Of a stretch of DNA of 64,000 nt, positions 25,301 through 37,567 are shown one piece after another. Source of the stretch: Aulostomus chinensis (lineage: Eukaryota; Chordata; Actinopteri; Syngnathiformes; Aulostomidae). The number at the start of each line of letters is the position of its first letter. The first letter of the stretch is position 1. The position numbers and the translations under genes are program-made. The stretch lies in NCBI GenBank assembly GCA_037954235.1, contig JBBMOA010000015.1, forward strand, positions 8,972,001-9,036,000, read 5' to 3'. The notes below the pieces were generated by a model. That model was not told the DNA's origin. It saw only the letters and a list, made by a program, of their open reading frames with translations, and searched no databases.

Positions 25301-26216
25301 GCTAGCTTCCTGTGGCAGCCATGTTGGATGATTTTCCTCAAAATAATATTTGCCTTTTATGGTTTTGCATCACAATTTGGTAACTGCTCAGTAAAATACA
25401 GTATGCCACAATCACCAATAGCTAATCATATTGGTTATTGATATGTACAAAACTATCTATAAGCTCAATCAATGAGTTTTATAAGATGATGGGATGATAT
25501 TTGATCATTTGACTGTTGTGTGGGGAGGTGCTGCTACATGATACATTTAGTTGATACCCCTGAAAGCGGAGGGCATTAACTAATGACTGCTTCATCATTC
25601 CATCAACTGAGAGAAAAAGTGGATAATTGCTTGTAAGATCATAGTATTATTGTTTACCTTTGGATTTGGGGTCAATTTTCTCTAAGTTCAATTGTTAAAG
25701 TACAAATGTATCCAACGAATTGGCTGAATATGATGAAGGTCAATAGTAGCAACACTGCAGGGTTAAATGTTAAAAAGGTGAGAAATTGCCTGTGACCCAG
25801 ACGAATCCTCGCAGCGGTCGACTGGATGAACACTGGCGTGGTGGTCTGTGCAGCCCGATCCAGAGACGAAGCCGTACTCTTGTCCCCTGTGCCTCAATGG
25901 CCGACAGCAGCTCATGGACCACACCCGCAGCCTCATGGTTATGCATCGTTGCCAGGGTGCCACCTCTCTCCCGGCAGCTCCGCCCAGCCTCCCTGAAGGT
26001 TCTCCTTTGGAGGAAGACAGCATAGCAACCCTCCGGATGGCAGACAGCATCTTTCTCCGCCAGTTGAGCTGGCTGCTCCCCCTCTGCATCCAGTAGCCTC
26101 TGGCCCTGGACTCCAGGAGCCAGACAGACCATCAGAAGGACACACAGGAAACTCCTGCTGCTGCAGCTGCTACTGCCCCCAATGCTTTTCATCCTCCACC
26201 AAGACATGAGTCTCAA
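22344..26216 (-). CDS. cd248: endosialin / CD248, complete CDS in two coding exons
   Basis: Type I membrane glycoprotein of the thrombomodulin/CD93/CD248 group, in mammals a pericyte and stromal marker. Coding exons 26216-25790 and 24061-22344 give 714 residues. There is a signal peptide (hydrophobic run FLCVLLMVCLAPGVQG), then a C-type lectin domain containing CYAVFLQRRTFREAGRSC and LWIGLHRP, then a sushi-like domain (YTTPFHLMS, YGSVAALRC). Five EGF-like modules follow, three opening with D-(V/I)-D-E-C calcium-binding signatures. After a Pro/Thr/Asp-rich stalk comes a transmembrane helix at about 656-681 (LLVALLVPLCVFLVV). The short tail contains NCYRW, as in human CD248. The single coding intron (25789-24062) has a GC rather than GT donor; only that junction keeps the frame (…WVT|GDQDG). 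Human CD248 has three EGF modules and a longer mucin stalk, so this form differs. Three in-frame ATGs precede the signal peptide; the true start could be up to 11 codons downstream. Confidence 0.93.
24062..25789 (-). other. cd248: cd248 intron 1, GC-AG type
   Basis: The donor reads CACAG|GCAATT and the acceptor TTCCAACAG|GAGATC. A 1.7-kb stretch with no supported open frame. It contains two copies of a 24-nt motif (25137-25160 and 25306-25329, core TGTGGCAGCCATGTTGGAT). Confidence 0.75.
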
Positions 26217-27012
26217 ACTAAATCAACATTCACTCCAAACTGTTCACACGTAACTTATCTGAACCTTATTTATCTGATTCAGACTGCCTGGCCTCGATTC
26301 AGTCACTTCAGCTTGGAAAAAAACACAACTTTACTTGTTATAATTTCTACCGTTCAGCTGGTGTATTTGAATAAATAATCTTGTAAAATTGACCATGTAT
26401 AAAAAGTAAATGTGGAGCTGCTATACCCAAAATTGATAACAGATTATCACCTCAGATTGCCCAAACCCTGATGCCCTACAGTGCAGAATCACAGATCCAT
26501 TAATCAGCAAACAGACCCTAAATAAACCTTATGACTAATGCAGTCCAGTGGAATCCCTTTGAAAGTCCAGATGCGTCCAAAAGTCCAAAATAAAGTGCAG
26601 CGAGGTACCTGTAAAGCCCAGAGTTCAGTAATATTGAAAGGAGTAATCTGCTGTTTAGCTGCGTCCAAAAGAGTTAAATAGAGTCCGTAAATGAATGGGA
26701 AGAGTTATAGTGACAGAAACCCTCTCCTGTATCTCATCTTGCCTCTGCAAAGCTGCTCTGTGACTGAGAAAGAGAGAATGATGGGGAGGGGTGGAAGGAG
26801 AGTGGGGGGATGCTACGTAGAGGAAAAAGAATTGTGTGTTTTTGGAGAAGGGGGCTGGTGAAAATGTGTGAGTGTATAAGGGAAGGCTGGAGGAGCTGAC
26901 GGGTCAGGGTGGGGGGGGTGTAGGAAGGTTGGGGTTCGGAATTGAAAACCCTCAGAGAGTTATGAAAACCATACGGCACCATTCTGTCCCCCCATCTTGC
27001 CTGTGGCTCTGG

Positions 27013-27014
<2 letters not shown>

Positions 27015-27080
<66 letters not shown>
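27015..27080. repeat. (AC)33 microsatellite
   Basis: Perfect AC dinucleotide tract of 66 nt, upstream of cd248. It is followed within 65 nt by an imperfect (TG)n tract (27143-27208), so the pair forms a potential CA/TG hairpin. Confidence 0.97.
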
Positions 27081-27083
<3 letters not shown>

Positions 27084-27142
27084 TGCACTGCGCAGCATCC
27101 ACAGGAGTGGAAACTGTTTGTCAGCTCTGTGAGATGCATTTA

Positions 27143-27208
27143 TGTGTGTGTGCGTGTGTGTGTGTGTGCGTGTGTGTGTGTGTGTGAGTGTGTGTGTGTG
27201 TGTGTGTG
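27143..27208. repeat. (TG)n imperfect microsatellite plus (TTC)n
   Basis: TG repeat interrupted by CG and AG, then a (TTC)9 tract at 27233-27259. Inverse complement to the AC tract just before it. Confidence 0.9.
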
Positions 27209-27789
27209 TTCAAAGATGTCTCCCATTCTTCCTCTTCTTCTTCTTCTTCTTCTTCTTCTGCTCTCTTTTTTTTCTCCTCCATCTTCTGCCTGTCTGTCTG
27301 GGCTCTTTCACCCGGTCTTTGAGTCTTTGTTTATTTCTCTTTCATGTCATTCTTTCACTCATCTCTCTTCTCTTCACCTCAGCTGAAGTTACTCTGTTTT
27401 CTTTTTCAGACACTCCCCCCTCCCTCTTTCTGTCTGTCTTCGAAGTCTTCCATACCACCTGGAAGTTTTTAAAGTCCGTATGGAGCAGGAATACCTATTG
27501 AACTATGTGTACGTGTGTGAGTTCATTCTTCAGCTGTTATACAATAACTTCATATGGCACAGATGTCTAAGTGTATGAATAAGTGTTCCTAGGTGTATGT
27601 GCTTTGTGTGTGTATGTGTGTGTCTTTTGAGGTGGTGGTGGTGGTGGGGGCTACCACTCTAGGCAGGAGAGGAAACAGGAAATGCCACATGTGCATCAGC
27701 TTGACCTCTCGGTAGCTGGGGATCAGGAATATATTCTGGGGTACCTCCACAGCTGTCACATGATCTGACCACCATGAATGATACAAAAT

Positions 27790-27809
27790 GGGGGGGGGGG
27801 GGGGGGGGG
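27790..27809. repeat. poly-G run of 20
   Basis: Homopolymer of 20 G, a likely G-quadruplex former and a place where assembly length may be wrong. Confidence 0.9.
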
Positions 27810-29109
27810 CAAAGTTAAAAACTGGGTTCAGACTTTCCAATGAAAAATGAGAATTTAAAGGGACTACCAGCTGTGTGGGAGACTGTAAATTAAGTGCAGC
27901 CACACACACAAATAAATTCTGGGTTGATTTTTTTTTTTCTTAACAATCCATGCAACTGCAGTGCTCAGGCAAAGAAGGGATGTTTCATCATGTTTTCTCT
28001 GGATCTGCCACAACAACACAACTGAGACAGCTTCATTATCATGGCTGCATCCTTGCCTCCAGGGCTGGTGGGGGATGAAACTTAGAGATGATTGAGATGA
28101 TTCACCCTCTGCAGCTTCCTTATACAGGATGATGGGATGGAAAAATCTGTTGTACAAGGGAATCTGTTATTAGCCACAACCTATGTGCTCCAATCTGTAT
28201 TCTGTCTCTGAACAGCAGACGGTTCAGAGCTGGCTGCAGCCTGTTGGTTTTGGCAGATTGAATATATACAATCAAGCTATTCTGCAGCCTTTTCCAGTTA
28301 TGTAACAACCATAAGAGCGAGAGAGGACAAATATAAAACCTCAGGATCCCAGAGAACCTAAAGAGCCTTTTGGTCTTGTTCCCCACCTCCTTCTCCACAT
28401 CCCTCCTCCTTCTTCTGCTTTTCTTTTTCTTGGACCCCCATCCTCCTTTCTCCACTTTCATTCTGCCTCATCTCTTCTCTTTCATTCCTTAAAATTATTT
28501 TGCCCCCCCCCTTCCTGTTCCTTCTCTCCTGCCTCTCTTTCCTTATCTTATCCATGCTACTTCTCCGCCCAGCTTCTCTCCCAGCCTCATTATTCGGGCT
28601 TCCAAATCAACAATCTCTCTCCCAGAACCCCAACTTTTACCCCAAACCCCCCACTCTCGGTCTGTTTATTGTATCATTCGGCCTGGTTGACTCCTCCTCC
28701 TTCTCAGGGAGCCACACCCCCATAGATGAATTCCAGAAATGCAATTGATAGAGCAGACGAAACTTCTCCTTTCCATTGTCCTACCCTCCCAAATCCCCTC
28801 TTTCACATTAATCTACTCGTAGTATCTCCAAGCCACTCTTTCTCACTACCCTAAGACCTCTGATGGAACATACAGAGCTCTTAATTTTATTCTTCTCACA
28901 TCCTAGGTCATAGCCTTCCTCCTTAACTCCTAGTCACTTGCCACATATCATCATTGGCTCTGATACATACTCAACTCTGAGGTTCCAAGCAAGTGAAGGG
29001 TACGGTCCAGCTCTGCGTTTCACTTTTACCACTAATGCTGTTTTTAGCAGAAATGGTCTTTCTTTATTTGATGTTCTTTAGTGACCAAAGTTATTGGACT
29101 TCATGCTTT

Positions 29110-29270
29110 GAGAAACATGTCGACAGTAATTCATTGACAAAATATTGGGAAACATCTCTAACCCAGTTCAACTGCACCACAAATTACATCTTTCAAAAGT
29201 ACAATAAGATAAATCAACACCTCCATCAAACAGATGAAATAAGAAAATAAACATTATAATCCCCATGAAG
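29110..29270. repeat. dispersed repeat, copy 1
   Basis: Shares with 35,545-35,690 an ordered set of blocks: TTCAAC(T/A)GCACCACAAATTACA, then TTCAAAA, AAATCAA, CCTCC(A/C)T, and a CATTATAA(T/C)CC block. This indicates two diverged copies of one interspersed element. Family not identified. Confidence 0.5.
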
Positions 29271-29774
29271 TGAGGATTATGTTATTTTAATCTGTCAGAG
29301 GACATAGATTTGACAAAACAGGATCTTGGAAGAGGTCTATTGAAATATTTAAGAGGTGATCAGCTCGATAAATCTGAGAGGGGAGAGTGAAAGAGCAGAG
29401 CAGATTCAATGTATGAAAAATATGTTGCAATATATAACCATGAGTGATGTAAAAACAATATAGAGAAGTATAGAGTGTTCTCTCCCATCAAGGTCTCTGT
29501 CATTTTATATTGTGGGAGACAGGGATCTATGCTGCAGCGTCTTGCAAATGTGCCACTCAACCCCTCCTTTTTGTGCATTAATACAAGATGAAAAAAAAAT
29601 ATGGGAAATGCAATGATTAAAAAAAGGCAGTTTAATCAGCTGATCTGACTCCACTGAGGTCCCATGTTTAGGTTCCCTGGTTTACTTTCTATTGAGATTC
29701 AGCGGAGGGACACCTCTCAAACTGTGGCTTAGTACTGCTCGTCCGTAAGTGGTGCTTTCTTCCTGTTTACATTA

Positions 29775-30432
29775 GCTGGGCTTACATGGAGCCTAATATT
29801 CCAATTAGAATCGGATAAGAAGCCCAAACCGAATAAAAATGTTCCATATAAACACCTCAATCCGAATAAAGAGGCCTAAACCGAATGGAATTTCATTCGG
29901 TTTCACAGGGGTAGAATATTCCTTTTCCCAAACCAATCAGATGTAAAATCTTATCACGTAAACGGTGAAACGGAATGCTGTCAGGCTGTGTTCTTTCTGT
30001 GCATGCTCTGTCTTGACGTAAATGCGCAGTGACGTTTCCTCACTTGATAAAAATGGTGACTTCCAAGCAGCAGTGCACGCAGAACTGGTCTGGCGGAGAG
30101 TTTATTTTTAATACAAACTCTCAAAGACCTGAACATTATCGCACGCTTAGACGGGAGGAAAACAAGAAATTCTGAACTGTTCAAAAAAGTCCACGAAAAA
30201 CTCAACGAAGACGGCTGATCACACGATGGACCTCCATCATTGATCAGTCACGTGATGTTGACATCGCTCTGCACGTGACACACAGCCGTAAAACGGCGGT
30301 TCCGATTAAATGAAGTGGCACATGTAAACACCGGATCGGAATAGATCACGTCACATGTAAACAGTTGACCCGAACTCTTCAATCGGAATAATTTCAATCG
30401 GAATGAAGAAAAAGTCTGCATGTAAACGTGGC
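29775..30432 (+). mobile_element. MITE-like DNA transposon with broken Myb/SANT-like fragment
   Basis: The left end GCTGGGCTTACATGGAG and the reverse complement of the right end, GCCACGTTTACATGCAG, form imperfect terminal inverted repeats. Each side is followed by several ATTCCGATT-type subrepeats. The flanks share TA (TTA on the left, TAT on the right), so a short TA-rich target duplication is possible but not proven. Inside, on the plus strand, is the remnant of a Myb/SANT-like protein in two frames (30053-30119 and 30120-30218). Such proteins accompany PIF/Harbinger-type transposases. No transposase is present, so this is a non-autonomous derivative. The superfamily is inferred. Confidence 0.6.
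30053..30218 (+). pseudogene. frameshifted Myb/SANT-like (transposon-borne) protein fragment
   Basis: ATG at 30053 opens MVTSKQQCTQNWSGGEF. The continuation is in another frame from about 30120 and reads LDGRKTRNSELFKKVHEKL, ending at TGA 30216-30218. The second half matches the helix pattern of the Myb/SANT/MADF-like proteins encoded by fish transposons. The break between the halves and the early stop show it is dead. Confidence 0.6.
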
Positions 30433-30516
30433 TATTGTGAGAGAAAGTAGACTTTGCCGATGTTTGTTTGTGGTGTTAAAAAATATCCTTCTCAGTTTCC
30501 AACCTGAAAAACCTAC

Positions 30517-30667
30517 CTCACACTGAACATTTGACTCCGTGGGGCAGTTGAAGGTTGTGCCTTTCACTTGGAGGGCCAAAATGTGAGACTTTTTGCTTTC
30601 AAAGTTCAGGTATTGTGCAAGAGAAGACACATTGTTGTCCGTTGTGGGAAAAGGATCCCTGCAAATA
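30517..30667 (-). other. orphan exon-like segment (unassigned)
   Basis: On the minus strand a good acceptor (CCACAATTTTCAG) and a strong donor (GAG|GTAGGT) bracket 151 nt that stay open in one frame. The 50 codons contain residues such as CRDPFPTTDNN and LQVKGTTFNCPTE. I do not recognise the family and found no partner exon with matching phase. It could be a pseudo-exon, a decayed gene piece, or an unannotated small gene between cd248 and ehbp1l1. Confidence 0.2.
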
Positions 30668-32473
30668 CTGAAAATTGTGGACGTAAAGACGAATTAAAAT
30701 GAATTTTTGAGAACAGGTAAACACCTTCTCTCACACTCAAGAGCCCTGTCTCACAATGTTAGTGAAAAAGAAAAACAGTTTTTTGAATCTGCCCAGTGAT
30801 TCGGATCCTGAGCAAAATAGACTTCTGTTCTTTCTGTACGTCCCACCAAGTTTGGTGAACATGTGCCAGAGAGTTTATGTTTTGCAGAGAAAAACAACAC
30901 GAAAAGCAGAACCTTCACGCCGAAATATCGATCTGTTAATATAATTTCATGTAAAGTGTGCAAACCGATTTATGTTTTTGATGTAAGGGAATATGACACG
31001 TAAGGAAAGCATATTTCTGTTATCAAATTGTGAATATATAGTCTCATTCGTGTAGCTTTAACAGGACCAGCTGTTTTCATACAGCCTTCATATTCCAAGC
31101 GTCTACCTGCTTATGTAAGGACAAGGAAATGTGTTTTTCGTGTCTTTCAGCATAATGTTTAGGACTGCCACCAGGCCTGTGGTCACCAAACTTCTTGGTG
31201 CCAAGGAAACAGCCTTTGTGTTTGTTTTGGGTCAGCGCAATACAGACTCACATCATTCAGGAGCTTCTGAAGCGTTTGTGCCATATCAAATATAGCAAGA
31301 CACGTCAGCTGTTCGTTTTCCTCCCCGACCACTGGTGTCTCATGTCACACATGCACACACATACACTCACAGACACACACACACTGAAGCAATTAGCTGT
31401 GGCCTTGTGGTCAAATGATGGAGTGTAGGCATTCCTGGTGATTTCTGTGGAGCGGAGGAAAAAGACGATACTTTCATCCACTTCTTCTACAAGGTCCATA
31501 TGTTTCATCTTTCACAGCAGGCACGAATGCTCTCCTTCCACACCCAGACTGTCAACAAATCCTCACCGCAAATATCTCAGCGGACGAGAGTGGCTGTCCA
31601 ATTTTTGAATCCAGAAGGAACACGTTTGTGCCAGTTCAAGTCTACAGTTACTAAAGCTGTGGTTCGACCGGTGGAGCGATCGCATCTTATTGTGCCAGTT
31701 GGTGATTTTTTACCCTTCATGAACCAGCGAATAGTTTACTGGGCGTGCTTTTCACCCATGTCCTCATTCCTTCATGCACAGTTTCACTTATGTTCACACT
31801 TCTGAGCTGTCCAATACAAACACAGCCTCCTGCCATTATCCACTGAGCAGCTCCAGTCACTAAACTTTTACAGATCATGAACCCTCTGCGTAGGGGGCTG
31901 GATTGTTTCTTCATTTACATACCTGAAAAACAAGGAATTAGTCATTTACAGTAGATTCATGGTGCATTCTTAAAACAGATGGAAAATGGGAGATATTAAT
32001 ACTGTTCAAGCTATGAGAACAGCTGCTATAGAATTTCCATTTAGAAGCCACATGGAAAAATGAAACACTGATGGAAACTGCAGCAACTGAGTGAGAAATG
32101 ATACCCCCTAAAAAAAAACCAACAAAAAAAAAGCAACAGAGGCTCAGGTGACAATATCATATCATTGGCTGAATGTCTGGGTGAGTTTTCTGCACATAAA
32201 GAATCACGCATGTATAAACAAACCTCTGCAAGAAAATGACCAGAAAACTGTCAGAGGTTTTCGAAAAAAAAATGCTGAGAGGCAGAAAGGGAGATGGAAA
32301 GAGCACTGCAAGAGACTCATTCCTTGACAGATTATTCCTTTACCAGATGATAGGCTCAGCTTTTCCAGAAACACAGCCATGTACACACACACACACACAC
32401 ACAGACACATCATACGCCTTTGTAGTGTCTTTCATGATCATCTTTTTTTTTCTTCAGAGAGGGAGACATTTTT

Positions 32474-32475
32474 AT

Positions 32476-32531
<56 letters not shown>
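32474..32531. repeat. (TG)n microsatellite
   Basis: About 28 TG units with one CG near the end, intergenic. Confidence 0.95.
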
Positions 32532-32535
<4 letters not shown>

Positions 32536-34687
32536 GCATGTTTAATTATGTGTGGCAAATGCATTAACAATGTGAAGAAAGGCTGACTACTCCCCAAGAA
32601 GCAGGGTCTAAACACAAAGCCTTGACGGGGCAGCTGAGACAGGAAGGCGACCCACCAACACAAGTCTGAATCCACCATTTACTCCTGTTTTATTTTAACA
32701 TTTTATATTCCACGTCTACATCTCGCTGCAACCTGGCCCCAATTTTCACAGTGTGCTCCTCAAAAACCACCGATTCTGAAGAAAAACTATGAGTCAGCAT
32801 CGGCATCAGAAGGGAAATATTGCCCGAACCACAACGCCAACCAATTATGAGCAGGAAACTCATTCAACGTGTTTTTCTTTCCTCTACTTTCTTATCCTGC
32901 TGTCTCAATCTGAAATAACTACAGTAGCAATGGTGAGTCATCTGGAAGTCTCAAAAAGCACCTCCCTTAACTCGATGTTGTTAGATCTGATAAGTGTGTA
33001 ATTCTCTGCAAATAACACCAGGGAGGTAATTCGCTCACATAGATGCTTCTTACAAAAACTGCTGTCATCATTGATCCAGAGGAACAAATGCTGTGCAACC
33101 AGCTGCTCGAGACTTTTGTTGTGCTGGACGGATCCCAAGTATGACTGAGTTGAAATGTATGAGAGTGCAGCAGAGTGTGAGCATGAGAAATTACCAGCGT
33201 CTGCTTGAATAAATACAAGACATTCCATACAGTAATCCAGTTAAGCCCTAACACTTCTACAACAATACACAGTGCTGAAAAGAAGATGAATCTCAGTTTG
33301 TGACTGCTAGGAGGGTATTTTATATGATAATATCCCTTCAGTAACTGTTAATAAATGTAGCTTGTTAATGATTAAGTATTCATGTGTTAATTAAGGTCAC
33401 ACAGGGATTATTTGTAACGATGAAATACTTACCGGCACTCTGATACATTTATAAGGTGTTTCTTGCTGTCTAAATGTCTAATTAGTGTTCTAAAATGATG
33501 CTTATGTAACACTAGTGACAAAAATGTATCAGCATAATCCAGACGCATTAATAAAATAATGGAACATCATCAAAAAATTACCAGATTGGTTAATTGTTGG
33601 ATGACTGATAAATGAATTATCATTAATCTTTAATAATCAATTACAAAAGCAGCTCTCTCTTTCTTACGTTGTCTCAGTTGTGACCAACTTTCTAAACTAG
33701 GCTCAGACTTCAGATCATAACAAAAGCAATGTCTTATTTTCAGATGTTTTCAAAAATCTGTATTTTTCAGGTGGTGTTTTTGATTTAAATATTCAAAGGA
33801 TAATGTTACCATTTTCACAAAACATATTTTTTCTTTAACCCCATGCAGCAAAAAAAAAACAAAAAACATTACTGTCTGCAGTGAGTTTAAAAAAAAAAAA
33901 AGTATTCATACCAGATGGATGCTCAGGTTGTCAGCCAGAAATTACTTCTTGTATATTGATGAGCCTTCGTCCAGCTTCCCCTCGACAACTTCAAACCTGG
34001 ACTGCACGGGAAGCGGCCCGTCAAGTTGTGTTAGAAAGGCCTCAGTTGTAAAGGGATAAGCCAGGCAAAGTTAATGGTAGATGGCGGGTTCACTTTGGAT
34101 AGCTGTGACAGGGGGAAGCGCTGGTCTATTCCGTCGGAAGGTCAGTGCAGCAAGCAAGGGGACATGCAAATATGAAGACCAGCCACAACACCTAACATGC
34201 ACGTGTGATTCTGAAGTAGCACACTGGATGCAGTACAAGCACCCATACATGCTAAAAGTAGGTCTTCTATCTGTGTTCATCTGCAGGAATGTTTGAAATA
34301 TCTGTCCTCCGTGGGTTTAGGCTGAATGCAACATTTCGAGCGATAGCTCATTAGTCTGTCACATTTATCACAACAAAACAATTTTCCCCTCCTGACCCTT
34401 CAGTTTCCCACTGACCCCGGTCGACCTCTCTCTCCTCTCCTGCCTGCCCCTCCCCTCCCCTCCTCTCTTCTCCTCTTCTCTCCTCTCCTCTCCTTCAACT
34501 TTGCCACCCCACATTCTTCCACTCCCAGGGGAAACACTAATGTTTCCCCTCCATCTCTCCTTTTTCTGCTCCCCTTTGTTTTTCTCTTCATGTTTCTTAT
34601 ACTGGCCCTTATTCCCTTGTTGCTTCAGCTGGAACCTTTAGTTTTCTAACTTTTTCTTGTCCTCTACAGTTCAGTACTGTTTCGAGT

Positions 34688-34839
<152 letters not shown>

Positions 34840-35544
34840 AGCTTTTTCACAGGTAACTAGTCAGTGATGGTTCTGATAAATCTGGAGCTGGTAAAATAGT
34901 CAGCATAAATCAGAAGTGAACAAGACTGACAGCTGGTGTATGAAAATGAACTTTTCTGCAGATAAATGGCTGCTGGTGAAGTTAAAATGTGACAGAGTTA
35001 GAGGAGAAATCAATGTACCGCAATCTCTTTACGCCACATTACTTGATGGTGGTGTATAATGTAACATTTCAAGGCAGCCCAACAGAAGTAATACCAGTTT
35101 AAAATTTTTTGTGGTCCCTGGTTCAGTAATATATACCAAAGTAATTTATGTGGTAGGTGGGCTGTATCACCTTGGGCTCGTCTTACATAGGTTTCACTTT
35201 CCTTAGGCAAGAGTGTCCGAAATTTTTCCTGATGTTGAGGATAAAAGTGATTGATGTTCAAACTCACGTTGTCATTTGAGTCACAGTTTTTTTTCTGTTT
35301 TTTTTTTTCTCTGCTCATACATCATTTTTGGTCCAGATACTTTGATATTATATCTACTAGAATGGGAATACATCTCCAGCCCTGCCCACTAATTACCATG
35401 TTTGGAACCCCACATCAATCCAGACGCTTGAACGTTTGAGCAAAAGGAAATGATAAATTATACTCTACTGAGTTTTTCTGATAGGTGTATCTAATATTTT
35501 GTCCATTCTGTTCACATGAATGACAGTGACAGCTCCCAGTATAG

Positions 35545-35690
35545 GCCAGTACCATTCAACAGCACCACAAATTACAGGCTTCAAAACGACTGTTAAAATA
35601 AATCAAATCCTCCCTGAAACAATCAAATCTGACCATTATAACCCTCACAAAGGGGGCATTTATTGCAGAGCTGTTGTACATGCCAGTAAT
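35545..35690. repeat. dispersed repeat, copy 2
   Basis: Second copy of the element described at 29,110-29,270, in the same orientation. This copy extends further, to a TTTATTGCAGAGCTGTTGT block. Confidence 0.5.
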
Positions 35691-36885
35691 TTTAATGATT
35701 TGGCTGATTCTACTTAATCATGCAAGTCTTTAGAATCCCTCAACCAACACAAACATCACATGACATCATTGACATCACATGTCAGTAACAATGTGAAAAC
35801 ACATTCAGCAAGAATACTCGCGGCTTGCGAGTTGAAATCAACGGGGAAAAAAACTCAGATGGGGGCCCGAGGAAACGTAGGAGTGAGCTACACTACTGTG
35901 AGTATGGAGAGCAGAAAGGTTGATGTGTGTCACATGTCAGCGTCTGTGAAACACACACACACACACATACACACACAAACGCCAGGGAAAGTTGTACTAG
36001 TGTTGAGTTTCAGTACAGTAGGAAATGTCTGGACTGTTAGAATCATTCTCCTCTCGTACACACACTCACGCAATGTCCATATGAAATACTTTTCTATTTG
36101 AAAACCAAATACATTATAAAATGGCAGAGAAAAAGACACAGTTTAGACGGGAAGTTAATTTAAAGTTAAGTTTGAAGTTGTTTGGATCTAGCATCAGGAG
36201 CAGGAGGACTCCCATCATATATGAGAAGGGAAGAGGTGACCATCGGGGCTGCTGGAGGACAGAAGTCACCTCAGGTCAGCCATGAATAAGCAGCACAGAA
36301 CAGGACCAACTCTGGGCCTTGTTCACAACAGAGGCAGCAAACATGCCCGGGAAGTTTACCTGCAACACAGCAGCTTGAAGAGACACAGGTGAATGCGAAG
36401 AAACACTGGATAAACTTTGTAGAATCTCCACCATTAAAGCTACTTACACTAATTCTGATGTGTTGGTGTGGTGCAAAAGATTTAAAGACGGAAATTTAAA
36501 GGTTATTTATGTCATTTACTACATGCTAGCCTGCTGCCAAAGTTCTATCCCAAAATTGCTGGTGTTATGACAGGTTGAGCTACTTTTACATTCTTTATTA
36601 TTTGTTTTATATTTCAGGGGAGGTTCATTCGTCGACTGACCTCATACGCAATGAAATGGCAATGAGTTGTGGTGAGGAATTAAGTTTGTATGGAGCACAA
36701 GTAGCTACTGCGCAACTCGAATATTCAGTTCTGCAAAAAGATAACGATGTTTCATTCGTTACACAAGGCAAATTCAGTTCAATTCAATGTTGATTCTCAG
36801 CAGCAGGGAAGAAGAACAGCAATGAACAACAACTGAAGCAAATGAAATGAATGAAATCTAAGTCTGAATTCTTGCTTGTGTTGTA

Positions 36886-36936
36886 CGTCACTTTGGACAA
36901 AAGCGTCTGCTAAATGAAATTGTAGAATTGTAGAAA
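36886..36936 (+). mobile_element. 3' tail of an L2-clade (UnaL2-type) LINE or its SINE
   Basis: The sequence CACTTTGGACAAAAGCGTCTGCTAAATG matches the conserved stem-loop tail of fish L2-type elements: a CxCTTT/AAAGxG stem with a GGAYA loop. It is followed by the short degenerate repeats (GAAATTGTA/GAATTGTA) that end such copies. The body upstream is degenerate, and I cannot tell LINE from SINE. Confidence 0.65.
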
Positions 36937-37567
36937 TGAAAGCAGCGGCTGTGGGTCCACCTGCAGCTCTTCTGTCACTGACGCCACCACCTGGTTTCTA
37001 AGTCACACTGCATCTCCCTTGTGTCTCTCCATAGTTGGTCAACTTTCCCTTTACTTAGTTATTCCGTTTCATAGAATAATTTATCAAGTGATGGGTACAT
37101 ATGCAAGCTTAAAGAGAACAAACACACGCTGCAACAAATCAAATACAAATACTGTCCTCCATAAGACGTATTTGCTTAATACAGTTAAACAAACAGCACA
37201 ACTCAGATTTTCTATGAATATTTGGATCTCTTCAGTCAAAATTTCCAACTTAGGGCCAGCTATTGTTTGATAAACTCATCTTAGTTTGGGTTAATAATGA
37301 TCTTATTCAATTTTAATGTATGGCAATATTGCGCATTCCCACAGAATGACTGAATATTCCTCATTTTGTGCTTTACATGTGAAGTTTTGGTGATAAAATA
37401 AATACAAGTCTGAATTTACAAAAGAGATGAAGAGTTGACTAAACTTTATATCAACATATCAGCATCACAAAGGTTGAATGTTGGTAGTTGGTATTAAATA
37501 TGTCCAAATCATCATAATTTGCCAAAAGTTAATGATTTGATGTCAAATGTAAGCAACCACCAAAAGT

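Noticed and set aside
27015..27208. Regularly spaced repeat considered as a CRISPR-like array
   Set aside because: Simple dinucleotide repeats without unique spacers; the genome is eukaryotic.
26734..27501. Frames of poly-(Thr-His), poly-(Cys-Val) and Phe/Leu-rich composition
   Set aside because: Translations of CA/TG/TTC microsatellites.
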